DNA of 64,000 nt, taken from the NCBI GenBank assembly GCA_003254905.1, contig QANU01084588.1, positions 103,497-167,496 on the forward strand, in the 5' to 3' direction. Source of the DNA: Nissolia schottii (lineage: Eukaryota > Streptophyta > Magnoliopsida > Fabales > Fabaceae). The notes below the pieces were generated by a model. That model saw only the letters and a list, made by a program, of their open reading frames with translations, was not told where the DNA came from and ran no database searches. Shown here piece after piece: positions 11,585 through 21,419 of this stretch (positions are counted from its first letter, which is position 1; each line of letters begins with the position of its first letter). The position numbers and the translations under genes were made by a program.

Positions 11585-12013
11585 GTTGTATTATGATCAA
11601 TTATTATTGTTTTTTTTCCTCTTTTCATAGCCTGTAACAGAACTCACAAATGTTACTTTATTTTTTGTTGGGTTTACTACAAATGTTACTTTTACACACA
11701 CACAAATGTACTGAACGCTAAAAACGAGGGATTGGAACTGGCATTTTTTTTTTTCCAGGAGTACATGATACTGAAAGTTGTGGCACAGCTAAAACAAGAG
11801 AAGAGCATGGTATACACTTACGGGGCAGGAATGGATAATTTACGCACATACAATAATTTCACAACCCCAATTTGGCACACAAATTAAAAACCTTATCTAT
11901 GATCATATCGTTAACAAACAGAAATTACAATTAAGAAGAACAGAGTACACCATCTCAATTCTCAAGCCAATTTTTCCATTATTTTTTTGGAAAAAAAAAC
12001 AAAGGCAATGTGA
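11585..12013. other. Intergenic and probable 3' UTR of the glutaredoxin-like gene
   Basis: No codon-structured frame. The part near 12013 probably belongs to the 3' UTR of the minus-strand gene that ends at 12014. Confidence 0.45.
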
Positions 12014-13084
12014 TCAGAGGGAAAGGCAAGCAGGGCAATGAACTAAGCCATTCTCATTACAGTGAGGGCACCTGTCCTTGGTGGCCCCAACCTTACAGCT
12101 GCCGGCACAATCAACACACGGCACAAACCTGGCCCCACCGCAGCCCCCACAGGCCTGCCTCCCCACCCCTCTCTCGACGCGCGTGGCTCTCAATATCCTC
12201 CCGAGCCTCCCCGACTCGTTGAGCTCCTCCAGCTCCTCCAACCCGCCCACGTACCTCCCCTTCACGAACACCCTCGGCAGCTTGACCCCCTCCTCCGCCT
12301 CCGTCAGCTCCTTCAGCTCCCTCAGAAACTCCCCGTGCAGCGACACGTCCCTCTCGTCCACCACCACCCTGTGCCCTTCCAGAACCTCCCGAGCCCTGTT
12401 GCACTCCTCGTACGTCTTCCTCACTCCCCCCAGCGACGTCGTGTACAGCACAACCGAATCGCTTCCTCCAGGTGGGCACTTCTCCGGGAACTGGCTCAGT
12501 GGGTCCCGCCTCGCCATGTCGAAGCCTGACCCTATTTTATCTTCCTTCTGTCTCTCCATTCTGTCCCTCAGTATAAATATGTTCTCCTTCACGGGCTTTA
12601 TGATTTTCGACCCTCCTTCTTCCTTCTCTCCTGTTGTTAGCGGCGGTTTGGATTCGGGTTTGCTCCAGTTGGTGGTGGCGGCTTTTGTTAACTCGGGCTT
12701 TGGGTTTAGCTTCGCGTCTAGCTCTTCGAGTGTGTGGAAGGACATGGTTTTGCGTGGTGGTTGTGGCTGCTGTGGTGGCGGGGAAGTGGTGGCGGAGGGC
12801 GGTGGTTTTGTTGTTGTGGGCTTGAGGTTTTGTAGGGCTTTGCTGACTTCGTCCCATGACTGAGGGGCATCGGTGGATTCGAGCAGGTTGAGCTTGTGGA
12901 GAATAGGGTCGGGCACGTGGGTGAGCTTGTGGGCCTTCTGGTCTTTTTGTTGGGCCGTGTCGTTGAGGTGCTTCAGCCACGGCTCCTCTATGGCGTTGAT
13001 GTCGAACACCGCGAAGCTCGTCGGGGCGGGGCGGTATGGGGCCGCCGCGTCCACGTTCATGCCCTTAGAGGAAGCGCACCCCAT
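12014..13084 (-). CDS. Glutaredoxin-fold protein of the At5g39865 type, N-myristoylation motif, no active-site Cys
   Basis: A single exon of 356 residues. The start MGCASSK is a textbook N-myristoylation plus palmitoylation signal, so plasma-membrane attachment is likely (inference). Residues 40-200 are Pro/Lys-rich and probably disordered. Residues 208-305 form a glutaredoxin fold (VVLYTTSLGGVRKTYEEC, then LPRVFVKGRYVGG). The CxxC/CxxS active site of true glutaredoxins is replaced by TTSLGG, as in this plant family. Residues 312-353 hold four CxxC pairs (C312/315, C323/326, C339/342, C350/353) within a GGCGGARFVPC ... CPHCNENGLVHCPAC block, a DnaJ-like zinc cluster typical of the family. The gene is markedly GC-rich against its surroundings. 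Biochemical role unknown; I infer a structural or metal-linked role rather than disulfide reduction. Confidence 0.92.
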   Translation of the reverse strand: MGCASSKGMNVDAAAPYRPAPTSFAVFDINAIEEPWLKHLNDTAQQKDQKAHKLTHVPDPILHKLNLLESTDAPQSWDEVSKALQNLKPTTTKPPPSATTSPPPQQPQPPRKTMSFHTLEELDAKLNPKPELTKAATTNWSKPESKPPLTTGEKEEGGSKIIKPVKENIFILRDRMERQKEDKIGSGFDMARRDPLSQFPEKCPPGGSDSVVLYTTSLGGVRKTYEECNRAREVLEGHRVVVDERDVSLHGEFLRELKELTEAEEGVKLPRVFVKGRYVGGLEELEELNESGRLGRILRATRVERGVGRQACGGCGGARFVPCVDCAGSCKVGATKDRCPHCNENGLVHCPACLSL

Positions 13085-13126
13085 TTTTGGAGACTCAGAA
13101 GAAGATAGGGTTACAATTCAGGAATA

Positions 13127-13137
13127 CATATATATAG
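13127..13137 (-). promoter_or_regulatory. TATA box of the glutaredoxin-like gene
   Basis: On the minus strand the sequence reads CTATATATATG about 45-55 bases upstream of the ATG. If used, it would leave a 5' leader of only about 15-25 bases. Confidence 0.45.
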
Positions 13138-15837
13138 GGACACGTAAAGGGGGGTGAAACTGAGATTTTCCACTAATATAATTTTACAGAAAGATATTAT
13201 GAAACTCTACAAAAAAAATGAAAAACTAAAACAATGATTTTACATGTATACTGGAATTGGGTTATTTATAGAGAAAGCAAGGTGGATTGATGATGGAACG
13301 AATGATTATGGTGGGTTTACATGCAGATTGATATATACATGCGTGGTGCGTGTGTTGTTATGGAATAATATGTGGCTTTGGGGGAGGGATTATCCATCTG
13401 ATTTAGTTATGATTCGACAAATATTGTAGAGTAGGGAGAGATGGAGGCCTTGGGATAATTGTGTGGCATTAGGGTGATTAACGTGGAGGTTGTGAGGCAT
13501 TGCCACCATTGAATGGGATTTAGGGTGTGGTCCTCCTATACATGCCACTGTATTCTGTGTCTTATTCTCGCTAGCTAGTGGATGTCTGCCTCAACCAAGT
13601 CGTTCCACTCATACTTGTGGTTCTGAGGAATCCATTCCCACTACATGTTTGTTATTTTGTGCCAATGATGAAGACCCGAAATATCATCCATTATGCTTTG
13701 GTTTCTAATTTTTTGGGCTTATTGGTTATGGTAGAGTATTTAGTTTAGGCTTGCGATTCTTAACCTGCCCAGAGGCGCAGGCTTGCGGCCCAGCCCAATT
13801 CCCATAGATGCCTTGTATAGTTGTACGTGCTTTAATTTATCTTATTTTTGGTACCTTATTGCCTGTTAAGTAAGGAGGGAGGCCATTACAAAAGTTTGCT
13901 ATACTTGTCAGGCCACTTACATGGTAAGGTTACTTGATAGTCAACCTATCAAGGCAATCTCTTGACCATTAGGCTAATATTATTTTCTGTGATATTTTAT
14001 GTAAACATATTTATTAATATAATTTTATTATTTTAATTTTTGTTTTTAGAAACATTAAATTAAAGAACTTTGTCTCTCTTTTATTTCTCATTTTCGCATT
14101 AAAAGATGAAAAATTAGAATTCAATCATACATGCTTACTCATGTGTAAGGATAAATAAACAAATCAAGCACTACTGCTCGTCTTGTTTGTGTGTGTTTTA
14201 TTTAATTGTTTGTGTTAGACTAATGTGTTTAAATGCTTCACTATTAGAAGCTTGAATTTAATTTGTTGGTGATGAAACCCTTTTCTTGATCTATCGAGTT
14301 GCAATATTTGGATTGATGTGTGTATTTTTGTTTAAATATTAGATTTTTGTTGCAATTTAGATTTTTGTTGATCTATTAGATTATTGATCTATGGATGTTG
14401 AAGTTTTATTTAAATATTAAACAGGTCATGATAAACAGGTCAGACAATAGACTTTTGGTAGAAAAAATAAATATAGACAAACATATTGGACTCTAGGCAA
14501 TGCCAAGATTCCCAAACAGGCTAGGCTAGAGTGAAAAAAAAAAACCTTGATAATTAATAGGCTAGACCCAGACAAAAAATTAATGAGACAGACTCCACCT
14601 GTTAAGGGTTTAGTCTAACCTGACGTGTTACCGCACCACATTATGATAGAAAAGATGATAGGATTTTAATTTTGTAGCTAACAACAGATATTCTTACATG
14701 GATGCACACAAAAATGTGATAGATCTCACATGTATATAAATATATCTTTAATAATATTATAAATTTCACATATTTTTTTATGTGTCTGCCTAAAAATTTT
14801 TTTGTTGGCCACACAAAAATATCTCCTCTAACAGAGGGATGAGATCCTCCGTGGAGCTAACACTTTGTTGAAAGAGGTTCTGTCCGGCGGATCCATGACA
14901 AATAAACAAGGTATATTTTTAAGTTCACTTTTATCAATCAATTCTCACAATCACAACAATTAAATCCTCTCACTGAGTAGCTCTCGAAACGCAGTACTTC
15001 GAGGTTAAATCATAAGAGTTTATATTCCCTTAAAATAAAAATTCACAATTTATAAAGACTTGTTATAACATCTTTTCAGGGGATTTAAATATAAATGACT
15101 GATATTTGTGTCTGTTAAGGAAAATAACAATTAGTATATAAAATGACTGATGGTAACAAACGTTGATACAGGACACAACATTTTAGGAGCCTAATCTAAA
15201 TCTTCAGGAGAAAATAGGCTTCTTTACATTTTCAACCTATTTGATATGACTTGTATATCAAAATATGAGGTGGAAAAAAACTTTATGAATGTATGATTGC
15301 AATACGGGATTAAAAAAAAAATTTGGTCATTTAAATGTAAATTTCTCGATAAAATACATCTAAACCTCGCAACCCTTTTATCTGATGGGACAATGCTAGC
15401 ACCTAGCACCTTTGAATTTGTGTGTCACGGGTCAAATAGACAAAAAGATGATCCGTGAAAACTGAAGCATCTTCTTCTACTACCCTAGCTACTCCTTGAT
15501 GCCCAATTGCCCAATACATCGAACCTACGAGCTGCGGTGACTCAGATCACGGAATCATTCCCCTGCCTCCTCATCCAAACGGTGCTCCCAGTCCAGACAA
15601 GAATAAGGGAAATATCTTTGATTCTTTATGTCTAGAGTTCAACAAAGTAATTCAATTGGTACCATTCTTATTTGGATGTTAAAATTTTTGTCCTCTACCA
15701 GAGTCCTAGACTACATTTTTCATTTATCTATTTAAAAAAATAAAAATGTTATTTGTACACTAGCTTTAATGTAAATACTAAATTTTTCCTTTTACACACT
15801 TAGATGATGTGATGTAAATATAAGTCTCTACACCAAA
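13138..15837. other. Intergenic with decayed repeat traces
   Basis: No gene recognised. Segments around 13735-13800 and 14430-14640 contain 'aggctagacc' and 'cagcccaa' words in the style of the hAT-like elements of this window, but no matching pair of ends is clear. Confidence 0.45.
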
Positions 15838-15845
15838 GTTGGTAT

Positions 15846-16667
15846 TAGGACTGTCAAAATGAGCTCGACCTGTGGACTCAGCCTATTTATCTGGTTAAAT
15901 GAGCGGGTTTTACATGTAAAAAATAGGCTCGTAAAAATTTGAAAAAAATTGGTCCGGCGCGCAGGCTAGCCCGTGAGCCCGTGAAATATTTTTTATTTAA
16001 ATTTTTTTTAAGAGTTTCATTTTGGACTCTAAATTTTATTTTGGAGTTTAAAAGTTTACTTATAATTGAGCATGTTTAACTATTTGTTATGCTTAACTAC
16101 TTAATTATGTTGATATTGTTATACAGCTAAAGTGCTATGACATGTATATTGATAAATTTTGCATTATATTCCTTCAATGAATGCCTACGCCCTACAAGTT
16201 GATATATATTTTCAAACCTTATTTATTATTGATTAATCTACGAGAAAGAGTTCCAATTGTGTTTTTGATCAATAACATAATAGTACTCACACCAATGTTA
16301 TATGTCGTCATTTAATTAATGAAAGTTGTATTAATTTATGAATCGATTTCAAATAAGATTTGAAAGCATTTGATATCTTTCAAGCAAGATAGTTGAAGGA
16401 ACAAAAAAGATAATATAATATCGCAATTAACCATTTAAACTATTTCTTTCTAATTAATTAATAGATAGACGATAAAAAATAGTTAAAAATGATCGCACAT
16501 ACTTATTCACAACTTTGTATTTAAATTATAAAAATAGACCACAATTTTAATTTTTTTTAAAAAATAAACGGGCTAGCGGTCTGGTTCGTTTAGGCTCGCG
16601 GATCGACCATAAATGAGCTGGGTCATAAAAATAGACATAATTTTGGTCTGACCTGTTTGACCCCCAA
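15846..16667. mobile_element. Non-autonomous hAT-like transposon, 822 bp, with perfect 8-bp target duplication
   Basis: Flanked by gttggtat at 15838-15845 and again at 16668-16675. The ends are TAGGACTGTCAAAATG and, reversed, TTGGGGGTCAAACAGG. The right part (from about 16480: 'tagacgataaaaaatag', 'ttcacaactttgtattt', 'tagacataattttgg') is closely shared with the element at 33464-34212, so they are one family. No transposase frame. The intact duplication suggests a fairly recent insertion. Confidence 0.85.
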
Positions 16668-17540
16668 GTTGGTATATATATAATACTACTCTTTAAAAAA
16701 TTGAATCTCTCATGCAACTTTTAAAAAATTGTAAAATAGTGAATTTGTAAAAAATTAACACGATAACCTAAAGGTAAAAATTAAAATAAATATAAATTAA
16801 AATGAATTTGTTGTTGTGTTTCAAGTCTTAAATGTAAAATAGTATTGTATTGATGAAATTTAAAGAAGTTAAAAAATATATATTTAAAAAAACTCATACA
16901 TTTATTATTTTAAAATTTAAGTCAACATATAATGTCTAATTTATTGTTGTATTTTTTTATTTTACTTCAATGGTTAGTTTAAATCTCGTCTAATTCTAAT
17001 CTCCCTTTCCCAATCTTTTGGTGACATCAATTTTCTTTTTTCAAACTTGAGAACGTAAAAGCATTTCTTTGCGCGAGGATTTTCTTTTTATTAAACGGAA
17101 AAGATTTTTGTGCGAGGATGGGTTTGAATGGGGCAAGATTCTTTGAAATACGGAGAATGGCAAGCACAGAGCAACGGTGGATGCAGAGCCTGTGGCGCGG
17201 ATATTTGAAATAAAAAAGTCTTTCTTCTGAAACGTAGCATTGTTGTTTGTTTGTTTCCTTCCTAATATTAAAATTTTGAGAATCCACACTCTGCATTCTG
17301 TTGTTTTCCCCCCTTTGTATCAATCCAAACATATGATATTTGTCAAAAACAATTCCCTCAACGGTCCAATTTCACATGGGCGCCGCTACGGTAAATTACA
17401 CTCACAACAAATAAACAAGTCCAAAGCTAGGACAGTAACGTGCCACAACACTTCAACTACTAGTTCCATTTTCTGCCTAACCACAACACGTTTCAAACAT
17501 ACAATAATTTTTAATAACTAATAATAATAACAATAATTAT
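16668..17540. other. Intergenic upstream of the PADRE gene
   Basis: AT-rich. A minus-strand frame at 17027-17332 has no recognisable product and no splice logic that I can see. Confidence 0.4.
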
Positions 17541-17543
17541 AAT

Positions 17544-17558
17544 TATAATATATATACA
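17544..17558 (+). promoter_or_regulatory. TATA-rich core promoter of the PADRE gene
   Basis: A tataatatatataca stretch lies about 95-105 bases upstream of the ATG at 17651, giving a normal short plant 5' leader. Confidence 0.45.
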
Positions 17559-17650
17559 CACACTTATGCCTGCAGAGTAGTGGAGTGGAGTGAAGCTCTA
17601 GAAGGAAGAAAAAAAGGTTCCATTGAAGCATATCACTGAAATCATAGCAA

Positions 17651-18304
17651 ATGGGGAATTGCTCCATCAAGGGAGCCACCACCGGAGAGTGTCACCACAC
17701 TATCCGTGTTCTGAGTGACAGCGGCGCCATCTTACAATTCAAGGGTCCTAAAACTGTTGGCCAAGTGCTCCAACATCACCCTGGCTATGGCATTTTCCTC
17801 CAAGGTCACGCCTCATTGCCGTTGCCAGCGCACGAGAGCTTAAGCTATGCCCTCTTGTATTACCTTCTGCCCCTGAAGGAGGATCAAAAGGCTAACGGCA
17901 TTGGCATTGAAGAAGTGATCCTTGAAAAGTCAGAGACAGAGTGGAAGAATGACGAGGAGCAGCCAAACAAGCCACCATGCGTCGCCGCATCTGATTATGT
18001 GCAAAGTTTGTCGCACGGGTCAGCTCTTGAAGTTCTGCCGTCGGCGAAGAACGGTGTGTGGAGGGTAAAGCTGGTGATCGACACGAGGCAGCTGGAGGAG
18101 ATATTGGCGGAGCAAGTGAACACAGAGGCGCTGATCGAGATGATGAGGATGGCTGCAACAACAGCATGCTCTGCTGCTAGCCCTACGAGGAGCGCTTGGA
18201 AAGTTGGAGGGTGGAAGCCGCCAACGCTCTTGAGTACATTGTGGTCATCACCCGTTTACCGTGCAAGAATCGCTGCTACAAGCGCTGTTGCTCAGTCAAA
18301 TTAA
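17651..18304 (+). CDS. PADRE (DUF4228) domain protein
   Basis: Intronless, 217 residues. The start MGNCSIKG has Gly2 and Cys4, fitting N-myristoylation and palmitoylation. The N-terminal block (IRVLSDSGAILQFKGPKTVGQVLQ, then HPGYGIFL) and the later block (WRVKLVIDTRQLEEILAEQ, NTEALIEMMRMAA, near residues 137-172) are the two conserved parts of the plant PADRE family, separated by an acidic disordered region. The family is known as stress- and pathogen-responsive in Arabidopsis; molecular function is unknown. The C-terminal ~35 residues after WKVGGWKP do not match anything I remember, so the last part could be lineage-specific. It is convergent with the KELP gene on the other strand. Confidence 0.88.
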   Translation: MGNCSIKGATTGECHHTIRVLSDSGAILQFKGPKTVGQVLQHHPGYGIFLQGHASLPLPAHESLSYALLYYLLPLKEDQKANGIGIEEVILEKSETEWKNDEEQPNKPPCVAASDYVQSLSHGSALEVLPSAKNGVWRVKLVIDTRQLEEILAEQVNTEALIEMMRMAATTACSAASPTRSAWKVGGWKPPTLLSTLWSSPVYRARIAATSAVAQSN

Positions 18305-19294
18305 GGGAAAGGGTTCTCCTAGCGGCTAATAATAGTCCATCAAGAAAGCGCTTCTTGAGTGTGTTAGATTTTTCACTACCTAGGACTACAAACGTGACTC
18401 CAACAAATATTATCTACAAAATCTAGCTTTAGGGTCTTTTTTATATGTGAATATGTTTGGACGACCTGTCCAAATATCTTCTCTCTGTGTGTCAATATTG
18501 AATATTTCTAATTTTCTAGATTTCTGTATCTGTTGTTACCCAAGTGCCATGGATTAATAATTATCGGTACTGAATTTGGCCACACATGAGTCATAAGACG
18601 AACGCGTAGGGCTATGGCACAAAAAAATTCGAAAACGCATGGAAACAGTCACCCATCTTGGCATAACAAGTTGGATGGCATTTGGACACGAGTCCAACAT
18701 GGGTCTCATGAAAATTAGTGTATACGACATTGCCCACTATTCACTAATGTCACCACCCACCGAATCTTATGAAGCCCATACACACATCACCAGTAAAATT
18801 TTCTGCAAGCTTACTGGATTTAGTAAGCAAAATGATGCAGGGCAGCGAAGGAGAGCTCCCATAAACTAACTGCATTCAAAGCTGTTAACATCATGGAGAA
18901 CCAAAAATTGATTCCTTTCCTTCTTAATGCTATGTTTTGGCAGTTACTCATCAGGCATATTGCCAAAACAGAACCAAAAACCACAGCAAACAAGCCACTG
19001 TCTAGTAAAACCTGACAGAATTTTAAGAAACTAAATCAGATGGTTATTGAAAGGAAACGCCAGATCATTTGTATTTAGTTTTAAGGTACTAGTAGTCAGT
19101 TTTGGCTACCTCCAAAGTCTTCCTAAAATAGAATAGCTATACGGATTCCAGTTACAGTGCACTTAAAAGCAGTACAAGGTTGGTTCACAGTGATTTCAAG
19201 CCCAAAACAAAATGGTTCCAGTATCAAAATGACACCATGATGTAAGATTTTTGACTTGAGACTTTAATCAGCAGATGATCATGCTGACATATCC
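18305..19294. other. Convergent 3' regions of the PADRE and KELP genes
   Basis: Two tail-to-tail genes share this ~990-base stretch. It holds possible poly-A signals for both strands and no recognisable extra gene. Confidence 0.5.
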
Positions 19295-20911
19295 TTAAAT
19301 GCGTGACTCCATTTTCTCAATGGCCTTTTCTATAGCAGGTACATTTTTCTTGAAGTTTGACCACTGCTCCTCTGTCAAACTTATTCCTGAAATCACACAA
19401 CCACCAAAGTTAGAATTGGAAAACTGCCTTAATCTATTTATTGAGCAGCATGATGTAGTGAACAAGGAAATGAAAATTGAAAATTAGATTCAGTTTAGCA
19501 GTGCACAAGGCCAAACTACTACTATCAGCATCACTTAACGGCAGCAGTAACAACAAAGCTTACATCCATCCCTTTTATAGTTCTAGTTCTGGATTATATA
19601 AAAAAAGGAAACTTTCCAAGGACCAAAGAATATATGCTAATGTTGTATGCAGACACGGATCTTTAATTTTCTATATAATAACAATAGAAGCTTTGTTGTG
19701 TTTCTTGGTACAAATATACCTGTTTAACAATTCTCACATGAGCATGACAACCAGCAAGCATGAAGTTAACAAAATCAGACACAGAACATTACTAATTATA
19801 CTATATGATGGTGCTAAAACACTAGATGGGTGTAGTCCAATGCAAATTGACACCAGTCTTAAATTGAAGAACTCAAGTAGTTTCAATTCATGAAATGAGC
19901 TTTGTCAGGAATAAACAAAAGACAAGATGTATTGACATAATGAGGTAATGCTAATCGCTAAGAACCCTTACCGATATTTGTTCCTACTGTTTCTTAGATA
20001 GCAAATGGAGCACGACAAAAGCTCTTATACAAATATAACAAACTACACTTGATCCATAACTTAATCTCTAAACATTGTAATCTTGATGTTTGCAACTAGA
20101 CGCAAAGCTGAACTGAAACAGAAGGCATTTGAACAGAGCTGCAGCCACACACTATAGCCATAGCTAATGCATTTGATTTTAAATGCATAAAGGCTAAAGC
20201 ATGATACCACAGGAAACAAACAAACAAACATAGTTAACATAAAAAAGTCCCATGGCTATGGATTGACATAGCTACAGCTCACTGAACTACCACACCTTGA
20301 TCTCACGGAACAGTAGTTTCATAAAATCACTGAACAATAGTTTTATGCTAATTAGCTTAAATTCAATTACAAAGAGATTATACAGCATGTGGTGAATTAA
20401 AAACAAAACTCCTAGGTACCTTTGGAAGAAGGAAGTTCCTTTCCGTCCTTTCGATAATACTCTCGAATCGAAACCAATGTTTTGCCTCTGAAATCCTGAA
20501 TGGTCACCCGTCTCCTATCCGACAGCTGAAACACCAAAGCAACAAAACAGATTAACCGACAAAAAAAAACAAGGAACAAAATCACTGCCAAAATGCCCCA
20601 ATCGGTTCATGAGAGAGAAAAACCTTGCAGATAATGAGATCGCCTTCGTCATCGTATTCTCTGTTGTCTTTAGAACCTCCTCCTCCTCCTCCTTCTTCTT
20701 CTTCTTCGTCTGCTTGTTGCTGCTTCTCAAGGAGGAAGGCTTGGACGACTTGCTTGACGAAGGATTTGAAGTGGGGTTGGGAGAGGTCGAGGCCCAGCTG
20801 GGAGGAGGCTTGCTTGCGAATCTTGGACTCGGTGACCTCGTCCATGTCTGATTCTTCCAGAATCTTCCGAACTGTTTCCTCGATTCTCTGTTTGGTTTCG
20901 GCGTCCTCCAT
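19295..20911 (-). CDS. KELP: KELP, PC4-type transcriptional coactivator
   Basis: Three exons on the minus strand: 20624-20911, 20420-20525 and 19295-19386, giving 161 residues, close to the Arabidopsis length. I chose the ATG at 20911 (MEDAETKQRIEETV) because family members start there; an in-frame ATG 15 codons upstream adds residues unlike the family. Residues ~1-60 form a DEK-C-type domain. An acidic Glu/Gly stretch follows, then the PC4 single-stranded-DNA-binding domain (DDEGDLIICKLSDRRRVTIQ, REYYRKDGKELPSSKGISL, EEQWSNFKKNVPAIEKAI). PC4 proteins bind DNA and assist activator-dependent Pol II transcription in the nucleus; plant KELP also binds the movement protein of some plant viruses. 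Both exon joins keep the frame exactly across conserved blocks. Confidence 0.95.
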
Positions 20912-20959
20912 CTCTGCGCGCGCGCACTCCCCACTCTCTCTTCTTATTTCACTCAAAAC

Positions 20960-21419
20960 GATTCAGCCTAGATTTACGGACACGCAGCGTCACTCACTAG
21001 TTTTATTAGGGTAATAAAAGTAAAAAGTTCTGGAATATTCCTTTGTAACAAATTAAAAAAAATTCACCAATATTTGCCAAATAAAAAAATTCTAATGTAA
21101 TTTACTTTGTTCTTTTTGGATAGAAAAATATATCACGATCAATAATCTGCCACTTTCATGTAAACCATGCGAGGAAAATAGTTATTATTATTGGCAGTAT
21201 ATATAAAAAAAATTACGGGTTTGATATTAAAGATACAATAAAAGATAGAGATAAAGAAAGAAACTTTTGTCCTTATTAAATTCTAATTTTGTGTCTACAC
21301 ACCCATAAACAAAATTTCTTTGTCCATTCTATCTGCATGAAATACATAAAATATAAAAATATAAAAAAAGAATTGTCTGCATGTCTGTGTGCTTTCTCTT
21401 ACCCTAATACTAAATATAA
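20960..21419. other. Upstream region of KELP, AT-rich
   Basis: Probable KELP promoter plus AT-rich DNA that borders, and may belong to, the inverted-repeat element starting near 21420. No gene recognised. Confidence 0.4.

Noticed and set aside
11342-11596. 84-codon open frame on the plus strand ending in a VEHLTADQEVTGSNPV-type peptide
   Set aside because: Its right part is the translation of the tRNA-Cys gene, a well-known source of false proteins.
12062-12863. Long plus-strand frames opposite the glutaredoxin-like gene
   Set aside because: They are antisense shadows of a GC-rich exon, with Pro/Ser/Gly-rich nonsense composition and no family resemblance.
13735-14640. Possible hAT-like element with 'cagcccaa' and 'ggctagacc' ends
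   Set aside because: No matching inverted ends or target duplication could be found, so it is left as repeat traces.
20912-20956. Upstream in-frame ATG of KELP
   Set aside because: It adds 15 residues unlike known KELP starts, and the family start matches the ATG at 20911.
20609-21014. Frames opposite KELP with poly-Ser, poly-Pro or poly-Phe runs
   Set aside because: They are reverse readings of the GAG-rich acidic stretch of KELP exon 1.
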